Below are positions 1-10,368 of a stretch of 64,000 nucleotides of DNA, piece by piece (position 1 is the first letter of the stretch; each line of letters opens with the position of its first letter). The stretch is from contig NZ_JABWMJ010000010.1 in the NCBI RefSeq assembly GCF_013366375.1, positions 124,001 through 188,000 on the forward strand, written 5' to 3'. The stretch comes from Rhizobacter koreensis. Lineage in GTDB: Bacteria; Pseudomonadota; Gammaproteobacteria; Burkholderiales; Burkholderiaceae_C. A program made the translations under genes and the position numbers. The notes beneath the pieces are model-generated. The model did no database searches, was not told the origin of the DNA, and saw nothing but the letters and a program-made list of their open reading frames with translations.

Positions 1-42
1 TGGCCGCTGAGCGCCGCGGCGGCCGTCAAGGTCATGAAGTAG
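1..42 (+). CDS. C-terminal tail of an unidentified gene (cut by window edge)
   Basis: The first frame is open from the window edge and ends with TAG at 40-42, encoding a 13-residue tail that ends in AAVKVMK. Nothing else is visible, so no function can be given. The only argument for it being real is that the next gene lies on the other strand and ends about 135 bases away, which suits a convergent pair. It could be chance. Confidence 0.25.
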   Translation, partial: WPLSAAAAVKVMK

Positions 43-177
43 GGGGGCACTGCGTGCCGCGGGCCTGAACGCCGCGGTCGAGCGGTTCTCGCTGGAGGCG
101 GCGGTCCGACGGCGGGCGGATCACGACCGGGGCGGGCTGCAACGGCGGCCCGGTCCGCGCCCAGCCGGCGGGCTGTC

Positions 178-1409
178 TCAGCGCAGCCGCAAGCGCATGC
201 CGAGCTCGCGAGGCGCCATCGCGAACGAGAACAGCTCTTCGGGCGGGCCACCGTGCCGCGTGCCGACCCTCTCGAGATCGAAGCCGTCGAGCAGCATCGC
301 CGCGGCGACCTTCATCTCGAGCAGCGCGAGATAGCGGCCCGGACACAGCCGCGGCCCGGCGCCGAACGGCATCGACACGCGGTCCGGCGAGGCGCGGGTG
401 CGTTCATCGGTCGCCAGCCAGCGCGCCGGATCGAAGCGCTGCGGATCGGCGAAGTGGCGGGCGCTGGTGGCATCGGCCCGCACCAGCCCCACCACGATCG
501 CGCCTGCGGGCACGGCAACGTCGCCGACCACGACGTCGCGATTCGCCTGTGCCGTCTGCACCGGCGCCACTGGCTTGAGGCGCATGGTTTCGTGCAGGCA
601 GGCTTCGAGGTAGACGAGGCGTCCGATCGTGTCCAGCGAGAGCGAAGGGTCCTGCGCGCCAACGCGGCGCACCTCGTCGCGCGCCGCGCCGAGCGCGTGC
701 GGGTGGTCGAACAGGAAGTGGATCAGCCAGGTGATCGTGTTGGCGGTCGTGTCCTCACCGGCGACCAGCATGACCAGCACGTTGCCGGCGACGTCGGCAT
801 CGCTGATGCCGGCGTCGGCCTCGGCGGCGACCAGCATCGCCTCGAGCAGGTTGGTCGGTGCGAGCCGGCGCGCGGGGTCGCGCGCCAGCTGCGCGCGGGC
901 AGCCCGGATGAAGCCGTCGATCGCCGAGCGGATCACGACCACGCTCTGCTCGAGCTCGCGATCGGCGCGGGTCCTGATCCGGCGCCAGTACGGCAGCCTG
1001 GCGGCGAGCCGCCGCCCCAGCGCCGGCAACACGCGGTTGAGATCGGTCTGGATCGGATCGTCTCCTTCCAGCGTGTTGACGTCGGAGCCGAACGCCAGCC
1101 CCGCGACCACGTCCACCGTGTAGCGCATGAGGTCGGCCTGCACGTCGATCGCGCGGCCCTCCGCGGCGGCCTGCCGCCAGCGCCCGCGCAGGCGCTGCAC
1201 CACCTTCTGCAACGACGGGAAGTAGGCGTGCACGTGGGCGGGGTCCAGCGCCGCCATCACGAGCCGGCGCTGGCGCCGCCACTCCTCGTCGTTGACGAAG
1301 AAGAGGCCCGCAGGGCACTGCCGAGCAGCGGCAAGGCCGGCGGACCCGGCAGGGTTCGGTAGTCGCGGATCGGGCCCGATCCGGCGTCGGCGGGTGGGGA
1401 CGCCTTCAT
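178..1409 (-). pseudogene. Cytochrome P450, internally deleted and frameshifted
   Basis: The long open part (about 178-1320) carries the P450 hallmarks: the I-helix oxygen-activation motif GEDTT, the K-helix ExxR as ETMR, and the heme loop FGAGPRLCPG, whose cysteine is 55 residues from the C-terminus. A fitting start lies further upstream in another frame: ATG at 1409, six bases after an AGGAG ribosome site. It encodes about 34 residues including the P450 proline-rich hinge LPGPPALPLLG. Shortly after the hinge the sequence jumps straight to the C-helix region (NDEEWRRQRR), in a different frame. By family comparison the 60-70 residues that should lie between are absent. This is either a real inactivating deletion or an assembly error. 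The remaining frame could be translated only from internal starts. Confidence 0.8.
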
Positions 1410-1576
1410 CGCAAGCTCCTGCAGCGTCGCGCCGCGAGTATCGCCACGGCGAGGCGCGATGGAAGCCGGGCGCGCGCCGTGCGACCTTGAGGTCCGGCCT
1501 TCATCGGCGGTCCGTCCGCGCCCTAGGCGGGCTCGCCGACGACTGTAGCGGCCCGGGGTTTGTCCGGAGCTCGGTC

Positions 1577-1594
1577 ATGAGGAACGTACCTCAT
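1577..1594. promoter_or_regulatory. LacI-type palindromic operator upstream of the sugar operon
   Basis: ATGAGG, AACGTA, CCTCAT forms an 18-bp palindrome with eight of nine symmetric pairs and a central CG, the geometry typical of LacI-family operators. It lies 20 bases before the LacI start, so autoregulation of the whole operon is the likely role. Assignment to this regulator is inference. Confidence 0.6.
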
Positions 1595-1614
1595 ATTCCT
1601 GTCCCGGAAGCCGC

Positions 1615-2649
1615 ATGACCAACGATGCCCGCGCCACCCTGCTCGACGTTGCCCGCGTGGCCGGCGTCAGCCTTGCCACGGTCGACCGGGTCCTGAACAA
1701 GCGCGCCGGCGTGCACGCGCGCACCGCCGAACGGGTCGCCGCGGCCGTTCGCACCCTGCACTACCGGCCCGACCCGGCGGCGGCGCGCCTCTCGCGTTCG
1801 CGCGCGCATCGGGTGCGCTTCATCCTGCCGTCGGGCAGCAACGCCTTCGTCGCGATGCTGAAGGAGCAGATCGGCGCCAACGCGCCGTGGATGGCCGACC
1901 ACCGGGTCGCCGCCGAGACGGTCGAGGTCGACGTGTTCGAGCCCGAGCGCCTCGCCGCGCAGCTGCGCGCGGCCGCCGGCCACTGCGAGACCGTGGTCGT
2001 GATGGCGCTCGACCACCCGCTGGTTCGCGCCGCGATTGACGAGCTCGAGGACGCCGGCACCGGGGTCGTCACCCTCGTGTCCGACGTACCGACGTCCAGG
2101 CGGCACCACTTCGTCGGCATCGACAACGTCGCGGCGGGGCGCACGGCGGCGACGCTGCTCGGCCGCTTCGCGGGCGCGCGCAGCGGCCCGGTCGGCATCG
2201 TGCTCGGCAGCATGTCGCTGCGCGACCATGCCGAGCGCCACTTCGGCTTCAACCAGGTGATGACCGCCGAGTACCCGGGGCTGCGCGTGCTGCCGCCGCT
2301 TGAAGGCAAGGACGACTCGCGGCTGACCGAGCGACTCGCGGGCGAGCTGCTGCAGCGCGAGCCGGGACTGGTCGGCATCTACAGCGGCGGCGCCGGCAAC
2401 CGCGGCATCGCGGCGGCGCTGCAGGCCGCCGGACGCGCCGACCGCGTCGTCTTCGTCGCGCACGAGCTCACGCCGCCGGCCCGCCGCTTCCTGCTCGACG
2501 GCACCCTCGACGCGGTGCTGCACCAGGACCCGGGCCACGAGATCCGCTCGGCGCTGCGCATGGCGCTGGCGCGCCGGACCAGCGAGCCGGTGATGGCCGA
2601 CCAGGAGCGCATCCGCATCGACATCTACCTGCGGGACAACCTGCCGTGA
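1615..2649 (+). CDS. LacI-family sugar-responsive transcriptional regulator
   Basis: 344 residues. The N-terminal helix-turn-helix (about residues 8-30, LLDVARVAGVSLATVDRVLN) and the hinge ending near AAARLSR are classic LacI/PurR. The rest is a periplasmic-binding-protein-like effector domain. It is the first gene of an operon for xylose-type sugar use: its TGA overlaps the GTG of xylulokinase (GTGA), so regulator and enzymes are translationally coupled. A near-perfect palindrome with central CG lies just upstream. The effector is probably the transported sugar or a phosphorylated intermediate, which is inference from context. Confidence 0.9.
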   Translation: MTNDARATLLDVARVAGVSLATVDRVLNKRAGVHARTAERVAAAVRTLHYRPDPAAARLSRSRAHRVRFILPSGSNAFVAMLKEQIGANAPWMADHRVAAETVEVDVFEPERLAAQLRAAAGHCETVVVMALDHPLVRAAIDELEDAGTGVVTLVSDVPTSRRHHFVGIDNVAAGRTAATLLGRFAGARSGPVGIVLGSMSLRDHAERHFGFNQVMTAEYPGLRVLPPLEGKDDSRLTERLAGELLQREPGLVGIYSGGAGNRGIAAALQAAGRADRVVFVAHELTPPARRFLLDGTLDAVLHQDPGHEIRSALRMALARRTSEPVMADQERIRIDIYLRDNLP

Positions 2650-4148
2650 TCACGCTCGGCATCGATCTCGGCACCTCGGCGGTGAAGGCGCTGCTGCTCG
2701 ACGATGAACGCATCGTCGGCGTCGCCGAGGCGGCGCTCGTGGTCGCACGGCCGCAGCCGGGCTGGAGCGAGCAGGACCCCGACGACTGGTGGCGGGCAAC
2801 CTGCGACTGCCTCGACCGTCTGCAGGCCGACCATCGGGCGGCCCTGGCGGCGGTGGCGGCGATCGGCCTTTCGGGGCAGATGCACGGCGCCACGCTGCTC
2901 GACCGCCACGGCGCCGTCCTGCGGCCGTGCATCCTCTGGAACGACGGCCGCAGCGCGGCGCAGTGCGCCGAGCTCGAGGCCCGCGCGCCGACCCTGCGCG
3001 GCGTCGCCGGCAATCCGGCGATGCCGGGCTTCACGGCGCCCAAGCTGCTGTGGGTGCGCGAGCACGAGCCGGCGCTGTTCGACCGCATCGACCGGGTGCT
3101 GCTGCCGAAAGCGTGGCTGCGCTGGAAGCTGTGCGGCGAGTTCGTCGACGAGATGTCCGACGCCTCGGGGACGCTCTGGCTCGACGTCGGGCGGCGGCGC
3201 TGGTCCGACGAGCTGCTCGCCGCCTGCGGCCTGACGGCCGCGCAGATGCCGCGCCTTGTCGAGGGCAACGCGGCGGCCGGAGCGCTGCGACCCGAGTGGG
3301 TGCGGCGCTGGGGCTTCCAGCGCGCCCCGCTGCTCGCCGGCGGCGCCGGCGACAACGCCGCGGGCGCGGTCGGCGTCGGCGCGGTGCGGCCCGGCGACGC
3401 GTTCGTCTCGCTCGGCACCTCGGGGGTGCTGTGGGCGACCACCGCCGGCTTCGCACCGCGACCGGAACGCGGCGTGCACGCGTTCTGCCACGCGGTGCCC
3501 GACACCTGGCATCAGATGGGCGTGCTGCTCTCGGCGGCGGCGAGCCTCGCGTTCTGGTCGCGCGTCAGCGGCCAGGGCGAGGCCGCGCTGCTCGCGGGTC
3601 TCGGTGCGCGCCCCGAGCGACCTGCGGCGTGCTGGTTCGCGCCGTACCTGGCCGGCGAGCGCACGCCGCACAACGACGCCGACGTGCGCGGCGGTTTTCT
3701 CGCGCTCGACAGTGCCACCGACGCGGCAGCGATGACGCAGGCCGTGCTCGAAGGCGTCGCCTATGCGTTCCGCGACGCGCGCGACGCGCTGGCGTCGGCC
3801 GGCACCCGCATCGACGAGGCCGATCTGATCGGCGGCGGCTCGCGCTCGGCGTACTGGGCCGACGTGCTCGCCAACGTGCTCGGCGTGCCGCTGCATCAGC
3901 TCGAAGGCAGCGAGGTCGGCGCCGCGCTCGGCGCGGCGCGGCTCGCGCGCATGGCCGCCGACGGCGGCACGCTGCACGCGGCCAGGCCGCGGCGCCTGCG
4001 CAGCTTCGAGCCGCGACCGGCGCTGGCCGCGCAATACACCGAGGCCTACGCGCGCTGGCAGGCGCTCTACGGCGTGCTGCGCCAGGTCCCGCCGGCGCCG
4101 CCACTCGCCACCCCGACATCCGCCGAATCCACCGGAGCCCTGGCATGA
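2646..4148 (+). CDS. xylB: Xylulokinase (FGGY family)
   Basis: 500 residues, the usual length for D-xylulose kinase, which makes xylulose 5-phosphate for the pentose phosphate pathway. The N-terminus [20 protein letters not shown] is the FGGY phosphate-binding motif. WNDGRS, the [11 protein letters not shown] stretch with the presumed catalytic aspartate, and the C-terminal [18 protein letters not shown] are FGGY signatures. It starts with GTG overlapping the regulator stop, and its TGA overlaps the ATG of xylose isomerase. Immediate linkage to xylA makes the xylulose specificity convincing. Confidence 0.92.
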   Translation: MITLGIDLGTSAVKALLLDDERIVGVAEAALVVARPQPGWSEQDPDDWWRATCDCLDRLQADHRAALAAVAAIGLSGQMHGATLLDRHGAVLRPCILWNDGRSAAQCAELEARAPTLRGVAGNPAMPGFTAPKLLWVREHEPALFDRIDRVLLPKAWLRWKLCGEFVDEMSDASGTLWLDVGRRRWSDELLAACGLTAAQMPRLVEGNAAAGALRPEWVRRWGFQRAPLLAGGAGDNAAGAVGVGAVRPGDAFVSLGTSGVLWATTAGFAPRPERGVHAFCHAVPDTWHQMGVLLSAAASLAFWSRVSGQGEAALLAGLGARPERPAACWFAPYLAGERTPHNDADVRGGFLALDSATDAAAMTQAVLEGVAYAFRDARDALASAGTRIDEADLIGGGSRSAYWADVLANVLGVPLHQLEGSEVGAALGAARLARMAADGGTLHAARPRRLRSFEPRPALAAQYTEAYARWQALYGVLRQVPPAPPLATPTSAESTGALA

Positions 4149-5497
4149 ACGATCGTCTCCCCGGCGCAAGCCCTCCCTACTTCACGCTCGGGCGCCCGAT
4201 CGCTTACCGGGGCCCGAGCTTCCGCCCAAGCGACGCCGAGCCGTTCGGCTACCGCTTCTACGACAAGGATCGGCTCGTCCTGGGCAAGCGCATGGAGGAT
4301 CAGCTGCGCTTCGCGGTCTGCTACTGGCACAGCTTCGCGTGGTCGGGCGGCGACCCGTTCGGCGGCGAGACCTTCCTGCGGCCCTGGCACGCCGTCGGCG
4401 GCGACCCGATGGCGCAGGCACGGCACAAGGCCGACGTCGCGTTCGAGCTGTTCCGCCTGCTCGACGTGCCGTTCTTCACCTTCCACGACCGCGACATCGC
4501 GCCCGAAGGCGAGACGCTCGCCGAATCGAACCGCAACGTCGCCGCGATCGGCGAGGTGTTCGAGGCCAGGATGGCCGAGACCGGGGTGCGCCTGCTCTGG
4601 GGCACGGCCAACCTGTTCACGCATCGGCGCTACATGGCCGGCGCCGCGACCAACCCCGATCCCCAGGTGTTCGCGTACGCCGCCGCGCAGGTCAGGAACG
4701 TGCTCGAGCTGACGCACCGCCTCGGCGGCGAAAACTACGTGCTGTGGGGCGGCCGCGAGGGCTACGAGACGCTGCTCAACACCGACCTCAAACGTGAGCT
4801 GGCGCAGCTCGGCCGCTTCCTGCAGATGGTGGTCGAGCACAAGCACAAGATCGGCTTCAAGGGAATGATCCTGCTCGAGCCGAAGCCCGGCGAGCCGACC
4901 AAACACCAGTACGACTACGACGTCGCCAGCGTCTACGGCTTTCTCAAGACGCACGGCCTCGAGAACGAGGTCAAGGTCAACATCGAGCAGAACCACGCGC
5001 TGCTCGCCGGCCACACGTTCGAGCACGAGATCGCGCTCGCGCAGGCGCTCGGCATCTTCGGCTCGCTCGACATGAACCGCGGCGACGAGCAGCTCGGCTG
5101 GGACACCGACCAGTTCCCGAACAACCTGTCGCACGTCGCGAGCGCGCTTTACGAGGTGCTGCGCGGCGGCGGCATCGGGCGCGGCGGGCTCAACTTCGAC
5201 GCCAAGCTGCGCCGCCAGTCGATCGACCCGGACGATCTGGTGTTCGGCCACGCCGCCGCGATCGACCTCTGCGCGCGCGGCCTGCTGATCGCCGAGGCGA
5301 TGCTGCAGGACGGCGCGCTGCAGGCCGAGGTGGAGCGCCGCTACGCCGGCTGGGATTCGCCGCTCGGCCGCGACATCCTCGAAGGGCGCGCGTCGCTCGA
5401 CGAGCTCGCGCGACGGGTCGAGCAGGACCGCATCGAGCCGCAACCGGTCTCGGGTCGCCAGGAGCGGCTCGAGCATCTCGTCAACAGCTACTTCTGA
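4145..5497 (+). CDS. xylA: Xylose isomerase
   Basis: 450 residues; isomerises D-xylose to D-xylulose with two divalent metals. [12 protein letters not shown] contains the proton-relay pair His114 and Asp117, equivalent to His101 and Asp104 of the E. coli enzyme. [16 protein letters not shown] and [16 protein letters not shown] are the two family signature blocks with metal ligands. NYDPSHF-type ligands are absent, which separates it from the IolE-like barrel encoded next. It overlaps xylB by four bases (ATGA) and is followed 31 bases later by the isomerase-like gene, so it lies mid-operon. Confidence 0.95.
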   Translation: MNDRLPGASPPYFTLGRPIAYRGPSFRPSDAEPFGYRFYDKDRLVLGKRMEDQLRFAVCYWHSFAWSGGDPFGGETFLRPWHAVGGDPMAQARHKADVAFELFRLLDVPFFTFHDRDIAPEGETLAESNRNVAAIGEVFEARMAETGVRLLWGTANLFTHRRYMAGAATNPDPQVFAYAAAQVRNVLELTHRLGGENYVLWGGREGYETLLNTDLKRELAQLGRFLQMVVEHKHKIGFKGMILLEPKPGEPTKHQYDYDVASVYGFLKTHGLENEVKVNIEQNHALLAGHTFEHEIALAQALGIFGSLDMNRGDEQLGWDTDQFPNNLSHVASALYEVLRGGGIGRGGLNFDAKLRRQSIDPDDLVFGHAAAIDLCARGLLIAEAMLQDGALQAEVERRYAGWDSPLGRDILEGRASLDELARRVEQDRIEPQPVSGRQERLEHLVNSYF

Positions 5498-5528
5498 GCG
5501 CGCGATTTCGCGGCGGAAAGACACGACC

Positions 5529-6599
5529 ATGGCAAGCAACCTCAAGGGCCCCGGCATCTACCTGGCGCAGTTCGCGGGCGACAGCGCGCCGTTCGACTCG
5601 TGGGCTTCGATCACGAAGTGGGCCGCCGGCCACGGCTTCGAGGGCGTGCAGATCCCGTCATGGGACGCCCGCATCTTCGACCTGGCGCGCGCCGCCGAGT
5701 CGAAGACCTACTGCGACGAGATCGCCGGGGTGGCGCGCGAGAACGGGGTCGCGATCACCGAGCTTGGCACCCACCTGCAGGGCCAGCTGGTCGCGGTGCA
5801 CCCGGCCTACGACGAGGCCTTCGACGGCTTCGCGCCGGAAGCGGTGCGCAACAACCCGAAGGCGCGCCAGGCCTGGGCGGTCGAGCAGATGCTGCTGTCG
5901 GCGCGCGCCTGCCGCAACCTCGGCCTCAAGAGCAACGTCAGCTTTCCGGGCGCGCTGGCCTGGCCGTTCCTCTACCCGTGGCCGCAGCGCCCGGCCGGCC
6001 TGATCGACACTGCGTTCGACGAGCTGGCGCGGCGCTGGCGCCCGATCTTCGACGCCTTCGACGACGCCGACTGCGACGTGTGCTTCGAGCTGCACCCGGG
6101 CGAGGACCTGTTCGACGGCACCACCTTCGAGATGTTCCTCGACCGCGTTGATCAGCACCCGCGCTGCGCGATCAACTACGACCCGTCGCACTTCGTGCTG
6201 CAGCAGCTCGACTACCTCGAGTTCATCGACATCTACCACGAGCGCATCAAGGCGCTGCACATCAAGGACGCCGAGTTCCGGCCGACCGGCCGCCAGGGCG
6301 TTTACTCGGGCTACCAGCCGTGGATCGACCGCGCCGGCCGCTTCCGCTCGCTCGGCGACGGCCAGGTCGACTTCGGCGCGATCTTCTCGAAGATGGCGCA
6401 GTACGGTTACGACGGCTGGGCCGTCCTCGAATGGGAGTGCTGCCTCAAGCACCCGGAGCAGGGCGCCGCCGAGGGTGCCGAGTTCATCAGGCGCCACATC
6501 ATCCGCGTCACCGAGAAGGCGTTCGACGATTTCGCCGGCGGTGCCACCGACCCGCAGCAGCTGCGCCGCATGCTCGGCATCGCCGAGGCAGGCCGATGA
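5529..6599 (+). CDS. Sugar phosphate isomerase/epimerase family protein (IolE-like TIM barrel)
   Basis: 356 residues of the xylose-isomerase-like TIM barrel family that includes inosose dehydratase and sugar epimerases. Metal-ligand stretches are visible as CFELHPGEDLFDG, NYDPSHFVLQQ and KALHIKDAEF. Proteins of this type are often paired with Gfo/Idh/MocA dehydrogenases in inositol or 3-keto-sugar pathways, and such a dehydrogenase follows here with an ATGA overlap. The substrate cannot be read from the sequence; a keto-sugar intermediate is an inference. Confidence 0.8.
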   Translation: MASNLKGPGIYLAQFAGDSAPFDSWASITKWAAGHGFEGVQIPSWDARIFDLARAAESKTYCDEIAGVARENGVAITELGTHLQGQLVAVHPAYDEAFDGFAPEAVRNNPKARQAWAVEQMLLSARACRNLGLKSNVSFPGALAWPFLYPWPQRPAGLIDTAFDELARRWRPIFDAFDDADCDVCFELHPGEDLFDGTTFEMFLDRVDQHPRCAINYDPSHFVLQQLDYLEFIDIYHERIKALHIKDAEFRPTGRQGVYSGYQPWIDRAGRFRSLGDGQVDFGAIFSKMAQYGYDGWAVLEWECCLKHPEQGAAEGAEFIRRHIIRVTEKAFDDFAGGATDPQQLRRMLGIAEAGR

Positions 6600-7765
6600 C
6601 CATCGAAGCGGGCGGCGCGGAGCTGCGCCAGGCGCGGATCCGCCTCGGCATGGTCGGCGGCGGGGAGGGCGCCTTCATCGGCGCGGTGCACCGCATGGCG
6701 GCGCGCCTCGACGATCACTACGAGCTGATCGCCGGTGCGCTGTCGTCGACGCCCGAGAAGTCGATGCGCTCGGGCGCCGCGCTCGGCCTCGACCGCATCT
6801 ACCCGGATTACCGCGCGATGGCGATCGGCGAAGCGGCGCGCGGCGACGCCATCGAGGCCGTCGCGATCGTCACGCCGAACGACTCGCACGCCGCGATCGC
6901 CGAGGCGTTCCTCGAGGCCGGCATCCACGTCATCTGCGACAAGCCGGTCGCGACACGTCGCAGCGATGCCGAGCGGCTGCAGGCGCTGGCCGCGCGCAAG
7001 CAGCGCATCTTCGCGGTCACGCACAACTACAGCGGCTACCCGATGGTGCGGCACGCGCGCCGCATGATTGCCGACGGCGCGCTCGGCATGCTGCGCGTGG
7101 TTCAGGTCGAGTACGCGCAGGACTGGCTGACCGAGCCGCTCGAGCAGACCGGCCAGAAGCAGGCCGACTGGCGCACCGACCCGGCGCGTGCCGGTGCCGG
7201 CGGCTGCATCGGCGACATCGGCACCCATGCGTACCACCTGGCGCATTACGTCACCGGCGCCCTCCCGGACGCGCTGTGCGCGGAGCTGAGCACCTTCGTC
7301 ACCGGGCGACGCCTCGACGACGACGTGCAGGTGATGCTGCGCTACGCGAACGGCGCGCGTGGCCTGCTGTGGGCGAGCCAGGTCGCGCCGGGCAACGAGA
7401 ACGGGCTGCGCCTGCGCGTCTACGGCAGCCTCGGCGGGATCGAGTGGCAGCAGGAAGAGCCGAACCACCTGCGCTGGACGCCGTTCGGCCAGCCGACGCA
7501 GATCATCGGGCGCGGCACCGCGGCGGCGAACGCCGACGCGGCGCGCGTCTCGCGCATTCCGTCGGGCCACCCCGAGGGCTATCTCGAGGGTTTCGCCACG
7601 GTCTACAGCGAGATCGCGCAGGCGATCCGGGCGGCGCGCAGCGGAACGCCGGTCGATGCGGCGGTCGACTTCCCGACCATCGAAGACGGCATCGCCGGGC
7701 TGGCGTTCATCGAGGCCGCGGTCGCGTCCTCGGGCGCCGGCGGCACCTGGGTTGCGCTCCGATGA
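6596..7765 (+). CDS. Gfo/Idh/MocA family NAD(P)-dependent oxidoreductase
   Basis: 389 residues. The N-terminal Rossmann motif reads LGMVGGGEGAFIG, followed by VTPNDSHAAIAEAFLEAG and the family motif CDKPVA with the conserved lysine. GGCIGDIGTHAYHLAHYVTG contains the catalytic-type Asp and His of inositol-dehydrogenase-like enzymes. It oxidises or reduces a cyclic sugar or polyol hydroxyl. The start overlaps the preceding isomerase stop (ATGA), and its own stop overlaps the ABC ATPase start in the same way, so all three are coupled. Confidence 0.85.
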   Translation: MTIEAGGAELRQARIRLGMVGGGEGAFIGAVHRMAARLDDHYELIAGALSSTPEKSMRSGAALGLDRIYPDYRAMAIGEAARGDAIEAVAIVTPNDSHAAIAEAFLEAGIHVICDKPVATRRSDAERLQALAARKQRIFAVTHNYSGYPMVRHARRMIADGALGMLRVVQVEYAQDWLTEPLEQTGQKQADWRTDPARAGAGGCIGDIGTHAYHLAHYVTGALPDALCAELSTFVTGRRLDDDVQVMLRYANGARGLLWASQVAPGNENGLRLRVYGSLGGIEWQQEEPNHLRWTPFGQPTQIIGRGTAAANADAARVSRIPSGHPEGYLEGFATVYSEIAQAIRAARSGTPVDAAVDFPTIEDGIAGLAFIEAAVASSGAGGTWVALR

Positions 7766-9246
7766 GCCTGCATGTCGGCTTCAGCGGCATCAGCAAGGAT
7801 TTCGGCGCGGTGCGCGTGCTGCACGACGTCCACTTCGAGCTCGAGCCGGGCCGCGTCTATGGCCTGCTCGGCGAGAACGGCGCCGGCAAGTCGACGCTGA
7901 TGAAGATCCTGTCGGGCTACGAGACCGCGAGCGCCGGCGAGCTGACGATCGACGGCGTCGTGCAGCGCTTCGGCAATTCGCGCGAGGCCGAAACTGCCGG
8001 CATCGTGCTGATCCACCAGGAGTTCAACCTCGCCGACGACCTGACGGTCGCCGAGAACATCTTCCTCGGCCATGAGCTGAGGCGCGGCTGGCTGCTCGAC
8101 GACGTGGCAATGCGCGCGGCGGCGCGCGAGGTGCTGCGCGAGGTCGGCCTCGAGATCGATCCCGATACCCGGGCGCGCGAGCTGATCGTGGCCGAGAAGC
8201 AGCTGGTCGAGATCGCCAAGGCGTTGTCGCGGCGCGCCCGCCTGCTGGTGATGGACGAGCCCACCGCCACGCTCACGCCGAGCGAGACCGAGCGCCTGTT
8301 CGAGCTGATCGCGCGCCTGAAGGCGGCCGGCACCACCATCGTCTACATCTCGCACAAGCTCGAGGAGGTCGAGCGCATCACCGACGAGATCGTCGTGATG
8401 CGCGACGGCCGCTTCGCGACGCGCGCGCCGACCGCCGAGGTGAGCCGCCACCAGATGGCCAACCTGATGGTCGGTCGCGAGCTGTCGGACATGTTTCCGC
8501 CGCGTGCCCCCGTGCCCGATGCCCAGCCGGTGCTGCGCGTGCGCGAGCTCTCGGTGCCGGGCTGGGCCAGCGAGGTGAGCTTCGACGTCAGGCCGGGCGA
8601 GATCGTCGGCTTCGCCGGCCTCGTCGGCGCCGGCCGCACCGAGCTGTTCGAAGGTCTGCTCGGACTGCGCCCGCGCGCCGGCGGCGCGGTCGAGCTCGAC
8701 GGCCGGGCGGTGTCGTTCCGCAGCCCGCGCGATGCCGCCCGGCACGGCGTTACCTACCTGAGCGAAGATCGCAAGGGCAAGGGTCTGCACGTCCGCTTCT
8801 CGCTGCTCGAGAACCTGACCCTGATGGATCTCGAGCGACACGCGCGGCCGCTGCTCGACCCGCGCTCGGAACGCCGTGCGCTGCGCCGGGCCATCGACGA
8901 GTTCGGCATCCGCACCCGCGACCCCGAGGTCAGCGCGACCCAGCTCTCGGGCGGCAACCAGCAGAAGCTCGCGATCGCCAAGGTGCTGCAGCCGGGCCCG
9001 CGCGTGGTCGTGCTCGACGAGCCGACGCGGGGCGTCGACGTCGGCGCCAAGCGCGACATCTACTTCCTGATCCAGCGTCTGGCGGCGGGCGGCCGCGCGG
9101 TCATCGTCGTGTCGTCCGAGCTGATGGAGCTCATCGGCCTGTGTCACCGCGTCGTCGTGATGCGCGGCGGCCATTTGCAGGCCACGTTGCCGGCCGAAGG
9201 TCTTACCGAGGAGGCGCTGATCGCCCATGCCACCGGCACCCACTGA
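7762..9246 (+). CDS. Sugar ABC transporter, tandem ATP-binding protein (RbsA/XylG type)
   Basis: 494 residues with two fused ABC cassettes, as in ribose and xylose importers. Cassette 1 has Walker [10 protein letters not shown] (about residues 37-45) and Walker [12 protein letters not shown], but its signature is the degenerate [13 protein letters not shown]. Cassette 2 has a modified P-loop (GLVGAGRTE) and a full LSGGNQQK signature with [11 protein letters not shown]. This asymmetry is normal in the carbohydrate-uptake CUT2 family. It overlaps the upstream dehydrogenase by four bases and the permease gene by twenty. Confidence 0.92.
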   Translation: MSLHVGFSGISKDFGAVRVLHDVHFELEPGRVYGLLGENGAGKSTLMKILSGYETASAGELTIDGVVQRFGNSREAETAGIVLIHQEFNLADDLTVAENIFLGHELRRGWLLDDVAMRAAAREVLREVGLEIDPDTRARELIVAEKQLVEIAKALSRRARLLVMDEPTATLTPSETERLFELIARLKAAGTTIVYISHKLEEVERITDEIVVMRDGRFATRAPTAEVSRHQMANLMVGRELSDMFPPRAPVPDAQPVLRVRELSVPGWASEVSFDVRPGEIVGFAGLVGAGRTELFEGLLGLRPRAGGAVELDGRAVSFRSPRDAARHGVTYLSEDRKGKGLHVRFSLLENLTLMDLERHARPLLDPRSERRALRRAIDEFGIRTRDPEVSATQLSGGNQQKLAIAKVLQPGPRVVVLDEPTRGVDVGAKRDIYFLIQRLAAGGRAVIVVSSELMELIGLCHRVVVMRGGHLQATLPAEGLTEEALIAHATGTH

Positions 9247-10276
9247 CGCGGCGCTCGCCGCCGACGAACGCGCCGCGACGCCGCAGGCCGCGGCGGCCCG
9301 CCGCGCCGCGCGCGCGAGCCACTGGCGCCAGCGCGCGCAAAGCCTCGGCCCGCTGATCGGCCTCGTCGTTCTCTGCATCGCCGGCGCGCTGCTGAACCCG
9401 GGCTTCGCGACCTGGGACAACGCGATGAACGTGCTGACCCGGACCGCGTTCATCGGGATCATCGCGATCGGCATGTGCTTCGTCATCATCGGCGGCGGCA
9501 TCGACCTCTCGGTCGGCTCGATGGCGGCGCTGATCGCCGGCAGCGTGATCCTCGCGATGAACGCGCTGGCCCCGGTGGTCGCGTCGCCCGTGCTGGTGGT
9601 CGTGCTCGGCGCCGCGTTCGCGCTGGGGCTCGGCGCGGCGTTCGGGCTCGCGCACGGCCTCCTGATCACCAAGGGGCGCATCGAGCCGTTCATCGTCACC
9701 CTCGGCACGCTGGGCATCTTCCGCGCCTATCTCACCTACCTGGCCAACGGCGGCGCAATCACCCTCGGCGACAAGGTGACCGAGGTCTACAGCCCCGTCT
9801 ACTACGGCAGCTGGCTGGCGGTGCCGGTGCCGATCTGGGTCTTCGCCGCGGTCGCGCTGATCGGCGGCCTGGTGCTGAACCGCACCCGATACGGGCGCTA
9901 CGTGAAGGCGATCGGGTCCAACGAGCAGGTGGCGCGCTACGCGGCGGTCGACGTCGACCGCGTGAAGATCCTCAGCTACGTGCTGCTCGGCGTCTGCGTC
10001 GGCGTCGCGACGCTGCTCTACATCCCGCGCCTCGGCTCTGCCTCGCCGACGACCGGCCTGCTGTGGGAGCTCGAGGCGATCGCCGCCGTGATCGTCGGCG
10101 GTACCGCGCTGAAAGGCGGCGACGGCCGGATCGCCGGCACCGTGGTCGGCGCGATCCTGCTCTCGGTGATCAGCAACATCCTCAACCTCACCAGCATCAT
10201 CAGCGTCTACCTGAACGCGGCGGTGCAGGGGGTCGTGATCATCATTGTCGCCTTCCTGCAGCGCGGCCGGCGCTGA
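9227..10276 (+). CDS. Sugar ABC transporter permease (CUT2 family)
   Basis: 349 residues, mostly hydrophobic helices after a charged alanine/arginine-rich cytoplasmic N-terminus of about 45 residues. The motif [17 protein letters not shown] and the later [23 protein letters not shown] block are diagnostic for RbsC/XylH-type permeases. Its start lies inside the ATPase gene, behind a GAGGAGG stretch. Together with the flanking ATPase and binding-protein genes it completes an importer. Confidence 0.92.
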   Translation: MPPAPTDAALAADERAATPQAAAARRAARASHWRQRAQSLGPLIGLVVLCIAGALLNPGFATWDNAMNVLTRTAFIGIIAIGMCFVIIGGGIDLSVGSMAALIAGSVILAMNALAPVVASPVLVVVLGAAFALGLGAAFGLAHGLLITKGRIEPFIVTLGTLGIFRAYLTYLANGGAITLGDKVTEVYSPVYYGSWLAVPVPIWVFAAVALIGGLVLNRTRYGRYVKAIGSNEQVARYAAVDVDRVKILSYVLLGVCVGVATLLYIPRLGSASPTTGLLWELEAIAAVIVGGTALKGGDGRIAGTVVGAILLSVISNILNLTSIISVYLNAAVQGVVIIIVAFLQRGRR

Positions 10277-10368
10277 CGCCAGGGGCTTCCACCGCATCGC
10301 TTTCTCTAGGCCGCAACCCTCGACACGCGGGACGGCGATTTCAACCTCGACCCACGAACGGAGACACC

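Noticed and set aside
2789-5497. A 902-residue frame running through xylB into xylA
   Set aside because: The first half is a shadow of xylB in another frame. xylA starts at 4145, where family similarity begins and an ATGA overlap is found.
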